Positions 25,380-33,811 are shown, counted from the first letter of the stretch. The stretch is 64,000 nt of DNA from Kallipyga massiliensis ph2 (GCF_000311985.1 NZ_HE978585.1:342346-406345); one strand, 5' to 3'. Notes: a model not told the origin generated them from the letters alone. A program made the numbers and translations.

Positions 25380-25432
25380 ATCAAAAGACCCGACTTGGTC
25401 CGCATTGTTAAGAGGCGTGTCGGGTACTGTTA
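25380..25432 (-). ncRNA. Candidate structured RNA upstream of Abi (abiF-RNA-like)
   Basis: On the minus strand ACCCGAC pairs with GTCGGGT around the loop region CCTCTTAACAATGCGGACCAA, followed by a T-rich end (CTTTTGATT) 17-45 bases before the original Abi GTG. Structured RNAs are known upstream of abiF genes and act as antitoxins in type III-like systems. Placement and a strong stem fit, but I cannot run a covariance search; it could be a plain terminator of the Nudix transcript. Confidence 0.5.
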
Positions 25433-25520
25433 ATTATTATAATATACCATTGGCGGTTATTTGTCAATTTTTATGAAATAATGTTTATGGAACAATCTAT
25501 TGCCATAATAGTGGAATTCA

Positions 25521-26006
25521 TTAATATCTTTCATCTGAAATTATATGCTCTATTCCACTATGCTCCGATTTAAGATATTCTTTAAGAAATGTCGGGTATG
25601 CCTTGCATTTATCAAGCTCATCTATAGGCACCCAATGCATTGTCTCTTTAGCGCCTGACTCTGTAGTGCTTTGGCTTGTAAAGTCTCTTTTGCCCATGGG
25701 CTTCATCATATAGTAGAATGTAAGCTCATGAAAGTCTACTCCTTTTAAGCCAGAGCTTCCGATGAAGAAGTTCTCATGTATCACGGCAAGTTGATCGACT
25801 TCGTAATTAAAACCTGTCTCTTCAAATACTTCTCTCTTCACGGCTTCTTCTGATGTCTCGCCCATGTGAACCGCTCCGCCAACCGAATAGTAATAGTCAT
25901 CCTCATCATTTCTTGCAAGTAGCACGCATCCCTCTTCTACTATGATGGCTGCTGCTCTATATCTAAATGCTTTTTTAGCTTTAATGATAGCGCAATTATG
26001 CTCCAT
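25521..26006 (-). CDS. Nudix hydrolase
   Basis: 161 residues. The Nudix box is complete: GGAVHMGETSEEAVKREVFEETGF (written here as the G-x5-E-x7-R-E-x2-E-E-x-G pattern, about residues 42-65). A preceding strand AAAIIVEEGCVLLARN and following HENFF...HELTFYYMM complete the fold. Nudix enzymes cleave nucleoside diphosphates linked to other groups; the substrate is not inferable. Single gene; the downstream spacer holds the possible Abi leader RNA. Confidence 0.88.
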   Translation of the reverse strand: MEHNCAIIKAKKAFRYRAAAIIVEEGCVLLARNDEDDYYYSVGGAVHMGETSEEAVKREVFEETGFNYEVDQLAVIHENFFIGSSGLKGVDFHELTFYYMMKPMGKRDFTSQSTTESGAKETMHWVPIDELDKCKAYPTFLKEYLKSEHSGIEHIISDERY

Positions 26007-26065
26007 AACTTTTCTCCTATAATTTTCTTCTTCTAATTGTTTTGGTCCATTTGATTTTTTTAATT

Positions 26066-26098
26066 TTATTTTCTTGACATCAATACTACTGTCTCCGC
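26066..26098 (-). repeat. rlmD 3'-end scar (AETVVLMSRK*)
   Basis: Encodes AETVVLMSRK plus stop on the minus strand, preceded by the GC-rich arm GCGGCAAGCCGCCGACGGC in place of the usual KHV codons. Confidence 0.6.
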
Positions 26099-26173
26099 CG
26101 TCGGCGGCTTGCCGCTCAGCCTGTAGTCCGCGGCTCTCGCATCTTTAAATTCAGACCCTTATCCGGCGCATAT

Positions 26174-26421
26174 AGTGTTGGTTTTGCGTTTTTGGCGAAT
26201 TACCACTGTGCTTTTCCCCGCCTCAATAGTGTTGATTTAGTGTTTTTGACGAATCGCCACTACTTTAGCGAGCAAAAAATAGTGGTGGTTTGCTGATTTC
26301 TCAAAACCAACACTATCCTAGGCCCGAAAACAATAGTGTTGGTTTACTGATTTCTCAAAACCAACACTATTCTAGGCCCAAAACCATAGTGGTGGTTTTG
26401 ACTTTTTCCCAAACCAACACT
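26174..26421. repeat. Hairpin-repeat array 2 (five palindromic units)
   Basis: Five imperfect palindromes (AGTGTTGGTTT / AAACCAACACT type, about 35 bases) with spacers homologous to array 1: GTGCTTTTCC...CTCAAT, ACTTTAGCGAGCAAAAAAT, TCCTAGGCCCGAAAACAAT, TTCTAGGCCCAAAACCAT. It is bracketed by rlmD scars on both sides, as in array 1. Confidence 0.85.
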
Positions 26422-26433
26422 ATGTCGAGCCAC

Positions 26434-26484
26434 TTAGCCTGCAGTCCGCGGCTCTCGCACCATCAAAGTTAGGGCTCCAACATG
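26434..26484 (-). repeat. rlmD 3'-end scar (HVGALTLMVREPRTAG*)
   Basis: Encodes HVGALTLMVREPRTAG plus stop, with the HV codons intact. It lies between hairpin array 2 and the 3' end of the second ABC module. Confidence 0.65.
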
Positions 26485-26524
26485 GATTGAGAGGACCGGA
26501 TGGGTGTCTACAGATTGTTTCTTT

Positions 26525-28246
26525 CTAATAAACATACGCTTCCGTCAAACTCGACTTCTCAACCAAGTTCCGATAAAGCGCTGAGCTGGTCATCAGTTCC
26601 TCATGACGACCTATGCCATTCACCCGGCCTTCTTCAAAGACGACAATTTGATCCACATTTTCAATCGACTTCATCCGGTGGGAGATGATGACCACGGTCT
26701 TGTCTTTCATCAGGGCATTCAAGCTCTTTTGAATGGCCATCTCATTTTCCACATCAAGGGAAGCTGAAATTTCGTCCAGGAGGAGGATGGGGGCATCCTT
26801 TAAGAAGGCCCGGGCAATGGATAGTCTTTGCCTTTCCCCTCCTGAAAGCTTACTGCCGTTCTCCCCGATCAGGGTTTGGTAGCCCTCGGGAAGTTTTAAG
26901 ATAAAGTCTTCGCAGTGGGCCTTCCTGGCCGCTTCCATGACTTCTTCATCACTGGCGTTTTTGCGACCAATGCGGATATTTTCCATGACCGTCCCATTAA
27001 AGAGGGTTACATCCTGAAAAACCATGGAAATCTGCCGATAGAGGCAGTCCGGGGCGATGTCTTTTAGGGAATGACCGCCAATGGTAATTTCGCCTTGGTC
27101 AACATCGTAAAGGCGGGAAAGGAGACGGATCATGGTGGTTTTGCCCGACCCTGAAGGTCCAACCAAGGCTGTGACTTCCCCCTGCTTAGCCGAGAAATTT
27201 ACGCCATTTAAAACCGGATTTTTTCCATAAGCAAAGGAGAGGTCCTTCACTTCGATATCAAAGTTTTTCAGTTCCACTTCCTGTCCCCTTTGGACCGGTG
27301 TGTTTTTGAGCTCCTTGATACGATCGACTCGAACATCAATATGAAAGAGTTCAGCGATGTTCATGCTGACGCCGTCCATGGCGGAGGTCAGGCGAGTCGC
27401 GGCGATCATATAGCCAATAGCATAGAGGGCCGTCATCTGGCCCTTGACCATGAAATAGGCCACGGTCAGGATCGTGCTGGCCAGGGCTAGTTTGGCAATA
27501 GTCATGGCCGACATAACCGGAATGCCCTGACCCACTTCGGCTTGCATGTGCATTTTTTCGGCTGCCCGTATGGCCTGGTGAATTTCCCGTCTTTTCTCAC
27601 CCACCAGGTTGTAGGAGCGAATTTCTTCCTGCATTTCGATGGCATCCTGGATGATTTCCACATTTTTCCGGCTTTGGTTATAGAACTTTTTCACAAAGTT
27701 TTTTTGATAGCGTTTGGAAAGAAGGATGATGGCAAGGCTGACTGCCGTGGGGATAAGAATGGCCAGGCCAATCCAGAAATTGCTGATTAAAATCATGATG
27801 ACCATGATGACCAAAAAGATCCCCGCTCCGATGGCCTGGGGTACTGCATGGGAAAAAGCATGCTCCATATCAAAGACATCCTGCATCATGGTCTGGGCCA
27901 GATCGGACAAGTCATGTTTGGCAAAATAGCTCAGGGGGAGTTCTTTCATGGTATCAGCAATGGCTATGCGCAGGTCCCGAGATTCCGCGTAGGTCGTATT
28001 GTAGGTGGCCCGATACTCAAAATCCAAGGCTAGATACATGAGGACCACAATGACGACCACGGCCAGGAGATATAAGGGCAGGTGGCTTAGCTTTCCATCG
28101 GTCAAAAGGTCCTGGGCAAAGGCAAAAAAGGCCATCATGGCTGCCATATAGGTGATGTTCACGCAAAAGGAAGCGAATGATGCCCGCATCATGCCCCTAG
28201 CCCCTTTTTCGGTTAGGACAAAGGTTTCTTGTAATTTTCTTTTCAT
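26525..28246 (-). CDS. ABC transporter, fused permease-ATPase (module 2, second gene)
   Basis: 573 residues. Six-helix domain about 20-290, then an ATPase with GPSGSGKTT, LSGGERQRLSIARAFL, ILLLDEISASLD and SHRMKSI (note DEISAS instead of the more usual DEAT/S). The ATG overlaps the stop of the partner gene (TAATG), so they are translationally coupled and should form a heterodimer. Higher GC than the flanking accessory genes. The substrate is unknown; the paralogous pair at 8.8-12.2 kb is linked to an ECF transporter. Confidence 0.87.
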   Translation of the reverse strand: MKRKLQETFVLTEKGARGMMRASFASFCVNITYMAAMMAFFAFAQDLLTDGKLSHLPLYLLAVVVIVVLMYLALDFEYRATYNTTYAESRDLRIAIADTMKELPLSYFAKHDLSDLAQTMMQDVFDMEHAFSHAVPQAIGAGIFLVIMVIMILISNFWIGLAILIPTAVSLAIILLSKRYQKNFVKKFYNQSRKNVEIIQDAIEMQEEIRSYNLVGEKRREIHQAIRAAEKMHMQAEVGQGIPVMSAMTIAKLALASTILTVAYFMVKGQMTALYAIGYMIAATRLTSAMDGVSMNIAELFHIDVRVDRIKELKNTPVQRGQEVELKNFDIEVKDLSFAYGKNPVLNGVNFSAKQGEVTALVGPSGSGKTTMIRLLSRLYDVDQGEITIGGHSLKDIAPDCLYRQISMVFQDVTLFNGTVMENIRIGRKNASDEEVMEAARKAHCEDFILKLPEGYQTLIGENGSKLSGGERQRLSIARAFLKDAPILLLDEISASLDVENEMAIQKSLNALMKDKTVVIISHRMKSIENVDQIVVFEEGRVNGIGRHEELMTSSALYRNLVEKSSLTEAYVY

Positions 28247-29985
28247 TAGGCTACCCTCCAGTCATTGGCTTGGGCATAGAGGCCCTGCAGATAGGCATAA
28301 CGGCCATTTCTTTCCATTAAAGCCTGGTGGCTGCCCCGCTCGATAATCTTCCCTTCATCCACGACCAGAATTTCATCCGCCTGGCGGATGGAAGAGAGCC
28401 GGTGGGCAATCATGATAACAGTTTTTCCCTTCATGAGGTTGCTGAAGGCTTGCTGGATTTCATATTCATTTTCCGGGTCGGCTGCTGCCGAAGCTTCATC
28501 CAGAATGATGATAGGGGCATTTTTCAGGATAGCCCGGGCGATGGCAATGCGCTGGGTCTCACCACCGGACAGGTGGACGCCCTTGGAGCCGATCAAGGTA
28601 TTTTCTCGGTCAGGGAATTTGTCCAAAATCTCTTCGCAGCGAGCCAGCTTCAAGGCTTCCATGACTTCATCCCGAGAAGCCGCCGGATTGCCGATTTTGA
28701 CATTGTCGTAGATTGTGGTCTTAAAGAGCTTGGCATTTTGAAAGACCATGGCCAACATCTGGGTTCGGGCCAATTCAGAATAATCCGATAGAGCCCTGCC
28801 ACCAATGAGGATTTCCCCCTCCTGGATCGGATAGAAGCCGGAAATGAGCTTGGCCAAGGTGGACTTGCCCCCGCCGGAAGAGCCGACCAGGGCGTAGGTC
28901 TTTCCCCCATCCAGATGAAAGCTCAAGTCCTCTAAAACCTTGTCTTTTTCATAGGCAAAAGAGACGTGCTTGAAGTCGATGGCACAGTCCTTGGCTTGGT
29001 CAACGGAGCCAGAGGCCAGCTTGCCGGTCTGCATTTCCTTGATCAGGCTTTCGATCTTTTCGATGGAGGATGAGGCCAGGTAGGAATGCATGCCCACATA
29101 CATAATCTTCATGAAGGCCACGAAGATGATGTCGCAAAAGAGGACATAAAAGATGGCCTTGGTCAGGTAGAGTTCGGGATCTTCCCCCCGGGCCAGGAAA
29201 AAGAAGGCCAAGGGAATGAGCAAGAGGTAGACGGAGTTGAAAAAGGTTTGGAAGGTCACGTAGGGAAGCCGGCAGGACATGCTGTAGGCCAGCACCTTGT
29301 CCGCATAGCTGGCGATGGAATCATAAAAGTTCTTCATGGACTTGACGTTAGCATTAAAAATCTTGACCACGCCCATATTGCGAACATATTCCACGGCATG
29401 AGCCCCCATAGCCTCCTGAGCCTGCATATATTCGCCCATGAAGGTGGATTCCCCCATCATCTTGCTGCCAATAAAGCCACCAACAACGATGGTTAAAACC
29501 ATAAAGACGCAGAGCCTCCAGTCGATCATTCCGGCCAAAATGAGGCCAAAGAGGGGGACAAGGAAGGCGGCGGCCATATCCGGCAAGAGATGGGCCACGC
29601 TGGTATGGGTTAAGGCTGTATTATCATCCAGCATCTTCCGGATTTTCCCGGATGGATACTTGTCAAAAAAGGCCGAGGGTGCCTCCAAAAGGGCATCCAT
29701 GCCGGCTTTTTTCAAGTTAGCCTCCAGGCGGAAGGCGATCAGATGGGTGGCCATACATCCGAAAAAGTAGATTATGGCGTAGGCCATGGCACAAAGGCAA
29801 AGGATGGTGACCAAATGGGCTAGCCCCTCCAGGCCGGATTCGACCAAAATCTTCTCTAAAAACAAGTAAATTGCCTGGTACTCGGCAATGAGGGCAAGAG
29901 AAGATCCGATAATAAGTAAGAAGGCTAGAGTGAGAATGCCTCCCATGCCGGGCACGTAGGGTTTCATTTTTTTGTAAACGGACAT
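28246..29985 (-). CDS. ABC transporter, fused permease-ATPase (module 2, first gene)
   Basis: 579 residues from the ATG behind AAAGGAG. Transmembrane domain about 12-310, then an ATPase with GSSGGGKST, LSGGETQRIAIARAIL, IIILDEASAAAD and AHRLSSI. It starts 86 bases after the TetR gene, and an operator-like palindrome lies in that gap (30039-30054). The TetR-ABC-ABC order and coupling copy module 1, consistent with an efflux pump or a siderophore-type importer. Confidence 0.87.
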   Translation of the reverse strand: MSVYKKMKPYVPGMGGILTLAFLLIIGSSLALIAEYQAIYLFLEKILVESGLEGLAHLVTILCLCAMAYAIIYFFGCMATHLIAFRLEANLKKAGMDALLEAPSAFFDKYPSGKIRKMLDDNTALTHTSVAHLLPDMAAAFLVPLFGLILAGMIDWRLCVFMVLTIVVGGFIGSKMMGESTFMGEYMQAQEAMGAHAVEYVRNMGVVKIFNANVKSMKNFYDSIASYADKVLAYSMSCRLPYVTFQTFFNSVYLLLIPLAFFFLARGEDPELYLTKAIFYVLFCDIIFVAFMKIMYVGMHSYLASSSIEKIESLIKEMQTGKLASGSVDQAKDCAIDFKHVSFAYEKDKVLEDLSFHLDGGKTYALVGSSGGGKSTLAKLISGFYPIQEGEILIGGRALSDYSELARTQMLAMVFQNAKLFKTTIYDNVKIGNPAASRDEVMEALKLARCEEILDKFPDRENTLIGSKGVHLSGGETQRIAIARAILKNAPIIILDEASAAADPENEYEIQQAFSNLMKGKTVIMIAHRLSSIRQADEILVVDEGKIIERGSHQALMERNGRYAYLQGLYAQANDWRVA

Positions 29986-30038
29986 AGAAAACTCCTTTCT
30001 AGTTAAGCTCAAATAAACAATCAAAAAACGGTTCGATA

Positions 30039-30054
30039 GTTAGTATTGGCTAAC
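30039..30054. promoter_or_regulatory. TetR operator candidate upstream of ABC pair 2
   Basis: GTTAGTATTGGCTAAC, five-base perfect arms. Read on the minus strand (GTTAGCCAATACTAAC) it matches the palindrome upstream of tetR-2 at 15 of 16 positions. It sits between the TetR stop and the ABC start. Confidence 0.65.
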
Positions 30055-30070
30055 ATTGTGGCAAAAATTT

Positions 30071-30667
30071 TTAGGTTCTCATCTTGCCCTCCCGCACATA
30101 GTCCAAGGCTAGCTTCATCATAGCCACAAAAAGCGGCCGGTTTTTACGGAAAACTTCCCGGGCACCTAGTATTTCTGATCCCAACATAATAGTGTTCATG
30201 AAATGGAGCAGGAGATCGGAGTAGAAATATTCCATAGCTTTTTGCGATTCCGTGCCAAAACTTTCTTCATACATGGCACGGTTATCCTGCTTCAATTCCT
30301 GAAAAAGATCTCTCAGAGCCTGATTTCTCTGGGAGGCCTGAAGGAAGATCACATAAAGGCTCATGAGGTCGCTTGCATCCAAAACCTTATCCACCATCAT
30401 ACTGATCAAACTTTCGTCATCCCATGAAGAGGCTTGACCAACCGTCTGCTTAATGATGTTAATGCGGTAGGCGATGCCTTCAATCATGAGGTCGTGGAGG
30501 ATATCGGTGGTGGAAGTATAGTAGTGGTAGAAACCACCCTTGGAAAGGGAGGTTCCTGCAATGATATCTTCCATGGTGGTTTTTTCAAAACCTTTTTCTA
30601 GGAAGACAGACTTCGCCGCTTCCATAATTTCCTTTTTACGCTCCCTTTTTGATTTAATCACTCGCAT
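30071..30667 (-). CDS. TetR-family regulator of ABC module 2
   Basis: About 198 residues from MRVIKSKRERKK (GGAGG six bases before this ATG; earlier ATGs overlap the ribosome binding site). HTH: EIMEAAKSVFLEKGFEKTTMEDIIAGTSLSKGGFYHYYTS at about 10-52, closely related to module 1. The C-terminal ligand domain differs. Palindromes lie both upstream of its start and between it and the ABC genes, so it probably represses itself and the transporters. Confidence 0.9.
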   Translation of the reverse strand: MRVIKSKRERKKEIMEAAKSVFLEKGFEKTTMEDIIAGTSLSKGGFYHYYTSTTDILHDLMIEGIAYRINIIKQTVGQASSWDDESLISMMVDKVLDASDLMSLYVIFLQASQRNQALRDLFQELKQDNRAMYEESFGTESQKAMEYFYSDLLLHFMNTIMLGSEILGAREVFRKNRPLFVAMMKLALDYVREGKMRT

Positions 30668-30698
30668 CATTTCCTCCATCGACGGTATCGTCGGTTAC

Positions 30699-30714
30699 GT
30701 TAGCTAATACTAAC
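30699..30714. promoter_or_regulatory. TetR operator candidate upstream of tetR-2
   Basis: GTTAGCTAATACTAAC, arms GTTAG/CTAAC, about 30 bases before the tetR-2 start. One mismatch to the reverse of 30039-30054. Confidence 0.65.
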
Positions 30715-30809
30715 TCTTCGTTTTTCTCTTGTCAACAGTATTAAGACTCGAATGTCAAGCATAAGACAAGGGAGTGAGGAAAGAGCGTCGCCAAGCTATA
30801 AATTTCTCG

Positions 30810-31307
30810 TTAAAGAAGAACGGTAAGTAAATAAGCCAAAAGGAGACTCACGAAAAAGAAGATGATAACTCTTACAATCTGACTTTTCGCATTAAACCCA
30901 AAATTATCATATCCTTTGGCGCCAGACGTCTCTGGGTACACTTTGGTCGGTAATTTTAACTTGGTAAGCATGAGGTAATCAAAAAAGATAATATCAAAAA
31001 GTTTATAGCCTTCAAATAGGATTAAAAATCTAAGAAAGGCTTGCTGAAAAGTTAGATGAAATTTTACTGTATCAACAATTGCCCAGACCAGAACGCCTGC
31101 AATAGCTAGCAGTCCAAGTATCATGATAAGTCCACCGATGATATTGACCCAAATCGGTTTATCTGGCAACTTACTCATCATCACTTTGATGTCATCAGGT
31201 GCGCCGAAATGTTTCGAGCCAAATTTCGGTATAATAAGTATAAAATTCATCATCATAATTGATGCCAATAAGCAGATGATGAGTAACATAGCAAGTGTTT
31301 TTATCAA
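30810..31307 (-). CDS. Membrane protein, related to its neighbour
   Basis: 165 residues with four hydrophobic segments: an N-terminal one (AMLLIICLLASIMMMNFILII), two central (IIGGLIMILGLLAIAGVLVWAI, FLRFLILFEGYKLFDIIFFDYLML) and a C-terminal one (VRVIIFFFVSLLLAYLLTVLL). The central FLRFLILFEGYKLFDIIFFDYL is similar to FIRLLILGETLNIFDLFVIDLLWW in the next gene, so the two are paralogues and may pair. Function unknown. It is the last gene of a minus-strand set with the hydrolase. Confidence 0.7.
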   Translation of the reverse strand: MIKTLAMLLIICLLASIMMMNFILIIPKFGSKHFGAPDDIKVMMSKLPDKPIWVNIIGGLIMILGLLAIAGVLVWAIVDTVKFHLTFQQAFLRFLILFEGYKLFDIIFFDYLMLTKLKLPTKVYPETSGAKGYDNFGFNAKSQIVRVIIFFFVSLLLAYLLTVLL

Positions 31308-31477
31308 TTTCGTTTACCTCCTCTCTCAAGGTATAAATCATTGCGGAAATGGAAGCAATATTCTCTTTCATTATGTCAACTACGTTGGTGTAAATTTTCC
31401 TAGTCTCGTTCTACTTGATAAGCAAGACCCGATGCAAGTTCTTTCAACGCCCAAAAACACTCTCCTATGGTTATTTT

Positions 31478-31957
31478 TCAAAACAGAGTCAATAGATATC
31501 CATCAACCACCGCAACAAGGAAATACAAAACCAAGGCTCTAGAAAAAGCTTCAATGTGCTTTTTGGGATTTTGGTAGAGCTCCTTTTGGGGTATTTTTGA
31601 TAACCTAATTCTCTTTGTATTTCTCCACCATAGTAGGTCAATAACGAAGAGGTCAAAAATATTTAAGGTTTCACCTAAAATCAGCAAACGAATAAAGTTA
31701 TGCATAAAATTTGTCTGACGGATGAAAATGCCCAACAATAAAAATAAGATAGCGAATAGTAAAAAATTCGCAATCCTCGCGGTAAATCTGCCTGTTTCCT
31801 TGTATTTCCCCTGATACTCTTCAATCTCTTTGATTCGCTTTTGAACCTCATCAGGATAGGACATGTACTGTTTTAAATTTTTCTCATCCGTGCCGGTAGC
31901 CAAGAAACAAAGGGCAAAAAATGCAGAGCATAAAATGACGGTTTCAATGAAAAGCAT
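31478..31957 (-). CDS. Membrane protein, paralogue of its neighbour
   Basis: 159 residues: N-terminal hydrophobic helix (ETVILCSAFFALCFLATG), a charged coiled stretch (DEVQKRIKEIEEYQGKYKETG), two central helices and a C-terminal helix (FSRALVLYFLVAVVDGYLLTLF). It starts 30 bases after the hydrolase stop, so cotranscription is likely. Function unknown; a role as a two-subunit membrane partner of the hydrolase is a guess. Confidence 0.68.
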   Translation of the reverse strand: MLFIETVILCSAFFALCFLATGTDEKNLKQYMSYPDEVQKRIKEIEEYQGKYKETGRFTARIANFLLFAILFLLLGIFIRQTNFMHNFIRLLILGETLNIFDLFVIDLLWWRNTKRIRLSKIPQKELYQNPKKHIEAFSRALVLYFLVAVVDGYLLTLF

Positions 31958-31987
31958 GGATTTCCAAATCCCTTCTTCATCTTTCGG

Positions 31988-32926
31988 TCAAGATCTCAAT
32001 AGTTCAATGATTTGATCTTGGGCCTCTCTTCCTTCTCTAAAAAACCTCGCCATAGGATAACAGTGGCACATTCCTTTGCCTACAATGATTTCATAGGGAA
32101 CATGGTATTTTTCCATTGCTTTTCTAAACTCACCCGCAAAGGCATAAAGGCATTCATTTTCTCCATAATAAAAGTAAATTTTCGGAAAGTCGGTAAAATC
32201 TCCCACCGTTCCGTCTAACATATATTCAGGTAAATCCTCATCTCCCTTTGCTATTTCTCGTGCCGTTTTAATATATGTAGGTTCAATCATAATGTCTTTA
32301 TAGTTAAGGGCATTTACTTTTTCCCATATTTCTTTATTCTCATCAAGATTGACATCGGGAATTCCTCCCGGTGAAACGGAAATGATTTTACCGGGCATTG
32401 TAAGGGGTCTGCCTAAAGCATTATTATGTAAGAAAATTCCGATGGCTAGACAAGCGCCTGATGAAAATCCAAGTACGCTGATATTTTCCGCCCTATAAGT
32501 TTCTGTCATTAACCGATAAGTTTCAAAACAAACTTCATAGTTTTTATCCACCTTTACCTCCTCTGAACAAAGTGGATAAAATAGGAACCAAACATCTTTT
32601 CCCGTCTTTTCCATGATTCTTTCCGCCAATGGAAAATCCAAGGGATTCGGCTGAGTGATCATTCCTCCGCCGAAGAGATAGAGGACTGCCCCCTTGGCCG
32701 GGGTTAGATTATTTTGATAAGAAAGAAGCCGATATCCCATCACGTCTCGATCAAAAAGATGATACTTCCTTCTCTTTGCCCTTCTCATTGCCTTGCCTTG
32801 GTCAAATACAACTTTGGCATTTTCTCCTTTTGCGTACTCCAGCATCTCCTCTTTATTCTTTAAAAATATCTTTTTGAAACCAAGCAGTCTTACTATTCCT
32901 GATGCAATTTTATACGTTAAACTCAT
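31988..32926 (-). CDS. Alpha/beta hydrolase (HSL/lipase-esterase type)
   Basis: 312 residues. Oxyanion-type AVLYLFGGGMI near residue 85, nucleophile elbow LGFSSGAC (G-x-S-x-G) near 150, acidic region PKIYFYYGENECLY, and the histidine in GMCHCYPMARFF near 290. The pattern fits the hormone-sensitive-lipase-like alpha/beta hydrolase_3 family; the substrate (ester, lactone or acyl peptide) is unknown. An operator-like palindrome of the TetR modules lies about 155 bases upstream, hinting at joint control with the transporters. Confidence 0.82.
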   Translation of the reverse strand: MSLTYKIASGIVRLLGFKKIFLKNKEEMLEYAKGENAKVVFDQGKAMRRAKRRKYHLFDRDVMGYRLLSYQNNLTPAKGAVLYLFGGGMITQPNPLDFPLAERIMEKTGKDVWFLFYPLCSEEVKVDKNYEVCFETYRLMTETYRAENISVLGFSSGACLAIGIFLHNNALGRPLTMPGKIISVSPGGIPDVNLDENKEIWEKVNALNYKDIMIEPTYIKTAREIAKGDEDLPEYMLDGTVGDFTDFPKIYFYYGENECLYAFAGEFRKAMEKYHVPYEIIVGKGMCHCYPMARFFREGREAQDQIIELLRS

Positions 32927-33080
32927 TTTATTTTACTCCATTATCTAATCCGTTAATCCCAATTCGCCAAATCACTGTCTAGAAATGATCCTTATCACTT
33001 CGCTTCATTCCCCTATCATCTGAAATGGCTTACGCCCCGCTCCTCCCTTAGGAAGTATCGCATACGCATCCGCTTCTTTC

Positions 33081-33096
33081 GTTAGTTTATGCTAAC
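33081..33096. promoter_or_regulatory. TetR operator candidate upstream of the hydrolase
   Basis: GTTAGTTTATGCTAAC, five-base perfect arms. Differs at two positions from the inner palindrome at tetR-1 (GTTAGTCTATGATAAC). Confidence 0.55.
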
Positions 33097-33237
33097 ATTG
33101 TATTTCTATTTATGTTCATTTTCAATAGTTAGAACTATTGCCACCTTTAATACAGATGTTTAAGGCCTCTTCATATCCATGTCATGAGTGCCATTCGAGA
33201 ATCACAGCACTTATGGGTGAACATGGGCATAACAAAA

Positions 33238-33262
33238 AAAGCCACCCCGCAAGGGGTGACTT
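33238..33262 (-). terminator. Terminator of the toxin-antitoxin operon
   Basis: Minus strand AGTCACCCC-TTGC-GGGGTGGCT followed by seven T, immediately after the toxin stop. Confidence 0.8.
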
Positions 33263-33540
33263 TAGAGATTGAAGAGATCGGCATGAGAACCTGTTCGAAA
33301 GAGCATAAGTGCAAGAGCCTCCTCTTCCACACGATAAATAAGCAACCAGTCCGGCTTGATATGACATTCTCGAAATGCAGCATACTTGCCGGTTAAGGCG
33401 TGATCCTTGTTGCTCTCAGGAAGCGCTTTTTCCTGAGCCAGCAAATCCACAACATCATTGAGCAGGCGAAGATCAAGTCCTCTTTTTTGGGCAAGCTTCA
33501 AATCTTTCTTGAAGCGTTTGGATAGGATGACTTTAAGCAT
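33262..33540 (-). CDS. YafQ/RelE-type mRNA interferase toxin (intact copy)
   Basis: 92 residues. MLKVILSKRFKKDLKLAQKRG, DHALTGKYAAFRECHIKPDWLLIYRV and LMLFRTGSHADLF carry the His, Asp, Trp and C-terminal His/Phe positions expected of YafQ-like RNases, which cut mRNA on the ribosome. It overlaps the antitoxin stop by eight bases (coupled translation) and has its own terminator. The truncated twin is at 13887-14114. Confidence 0.9.
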   Translation of the reverse strand: MLKVILSKRFKKDLKLAQKRGLDLRLLNDVVDLLAQEKALPESNKDHALTGKYAAFRECHIKPDWLLIYRVEEEALALMLFRTGSHADLFNL

Positions 33541-33811
33541 TGAGTACCTCGTTTAGTGCATCCGAAAAAGAATCGTAACGCTTGTAGTTCTTAGGATTCG
33601 CTTTCATATCGTCGTACTCATCAAGCGCTGCAGTAGTTTCATCGTTTGGCATATCGCGCTTAATGGCGAACGGAATCGCCTGCTCCCTAACCGATTGTTT
33701 TAGAAAAATGGTTACTGCCGTTGTGAGATCCATACCGAGATCTTTAAATAAAGCTTGAGACTCTTTCTTAAGAACCGGATCAAGGTTGATATTTGTGCTT
33801 ACTTTAGCCAT
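33533..33811 (-). CDS. RelB/DinJ-type antitoxin (copy 2)
   Basis: 92 residues: ribbon-helix-helix N-terminus (MAKVSTNINLDPVLKKESQALF) and flexible tail ending DALNEVLNA that should bind the toxin. AGGTGA upstream and the same TATGAT-like -10 and ATATGC/GCATAT inverted repeat as in copy 1. It differs from copy 1 by a few substitutions. The complex probably represses its own promoter. Confidence 0.9.
   Translation of the reverse strand: MAKVSTNINLDPVLKKESQALFKDLGMDLTTAVTIFLKQSVREQAIPFAIKRDMPNDETTAALDEYDDMKANPKNYKRYDSFSDALNEVLNA

Noticed and set aside
33184..33396. Plus-strand 70-codon frame over the toxin end
   Set aside because: It is antisense to the toxin and its terminator.
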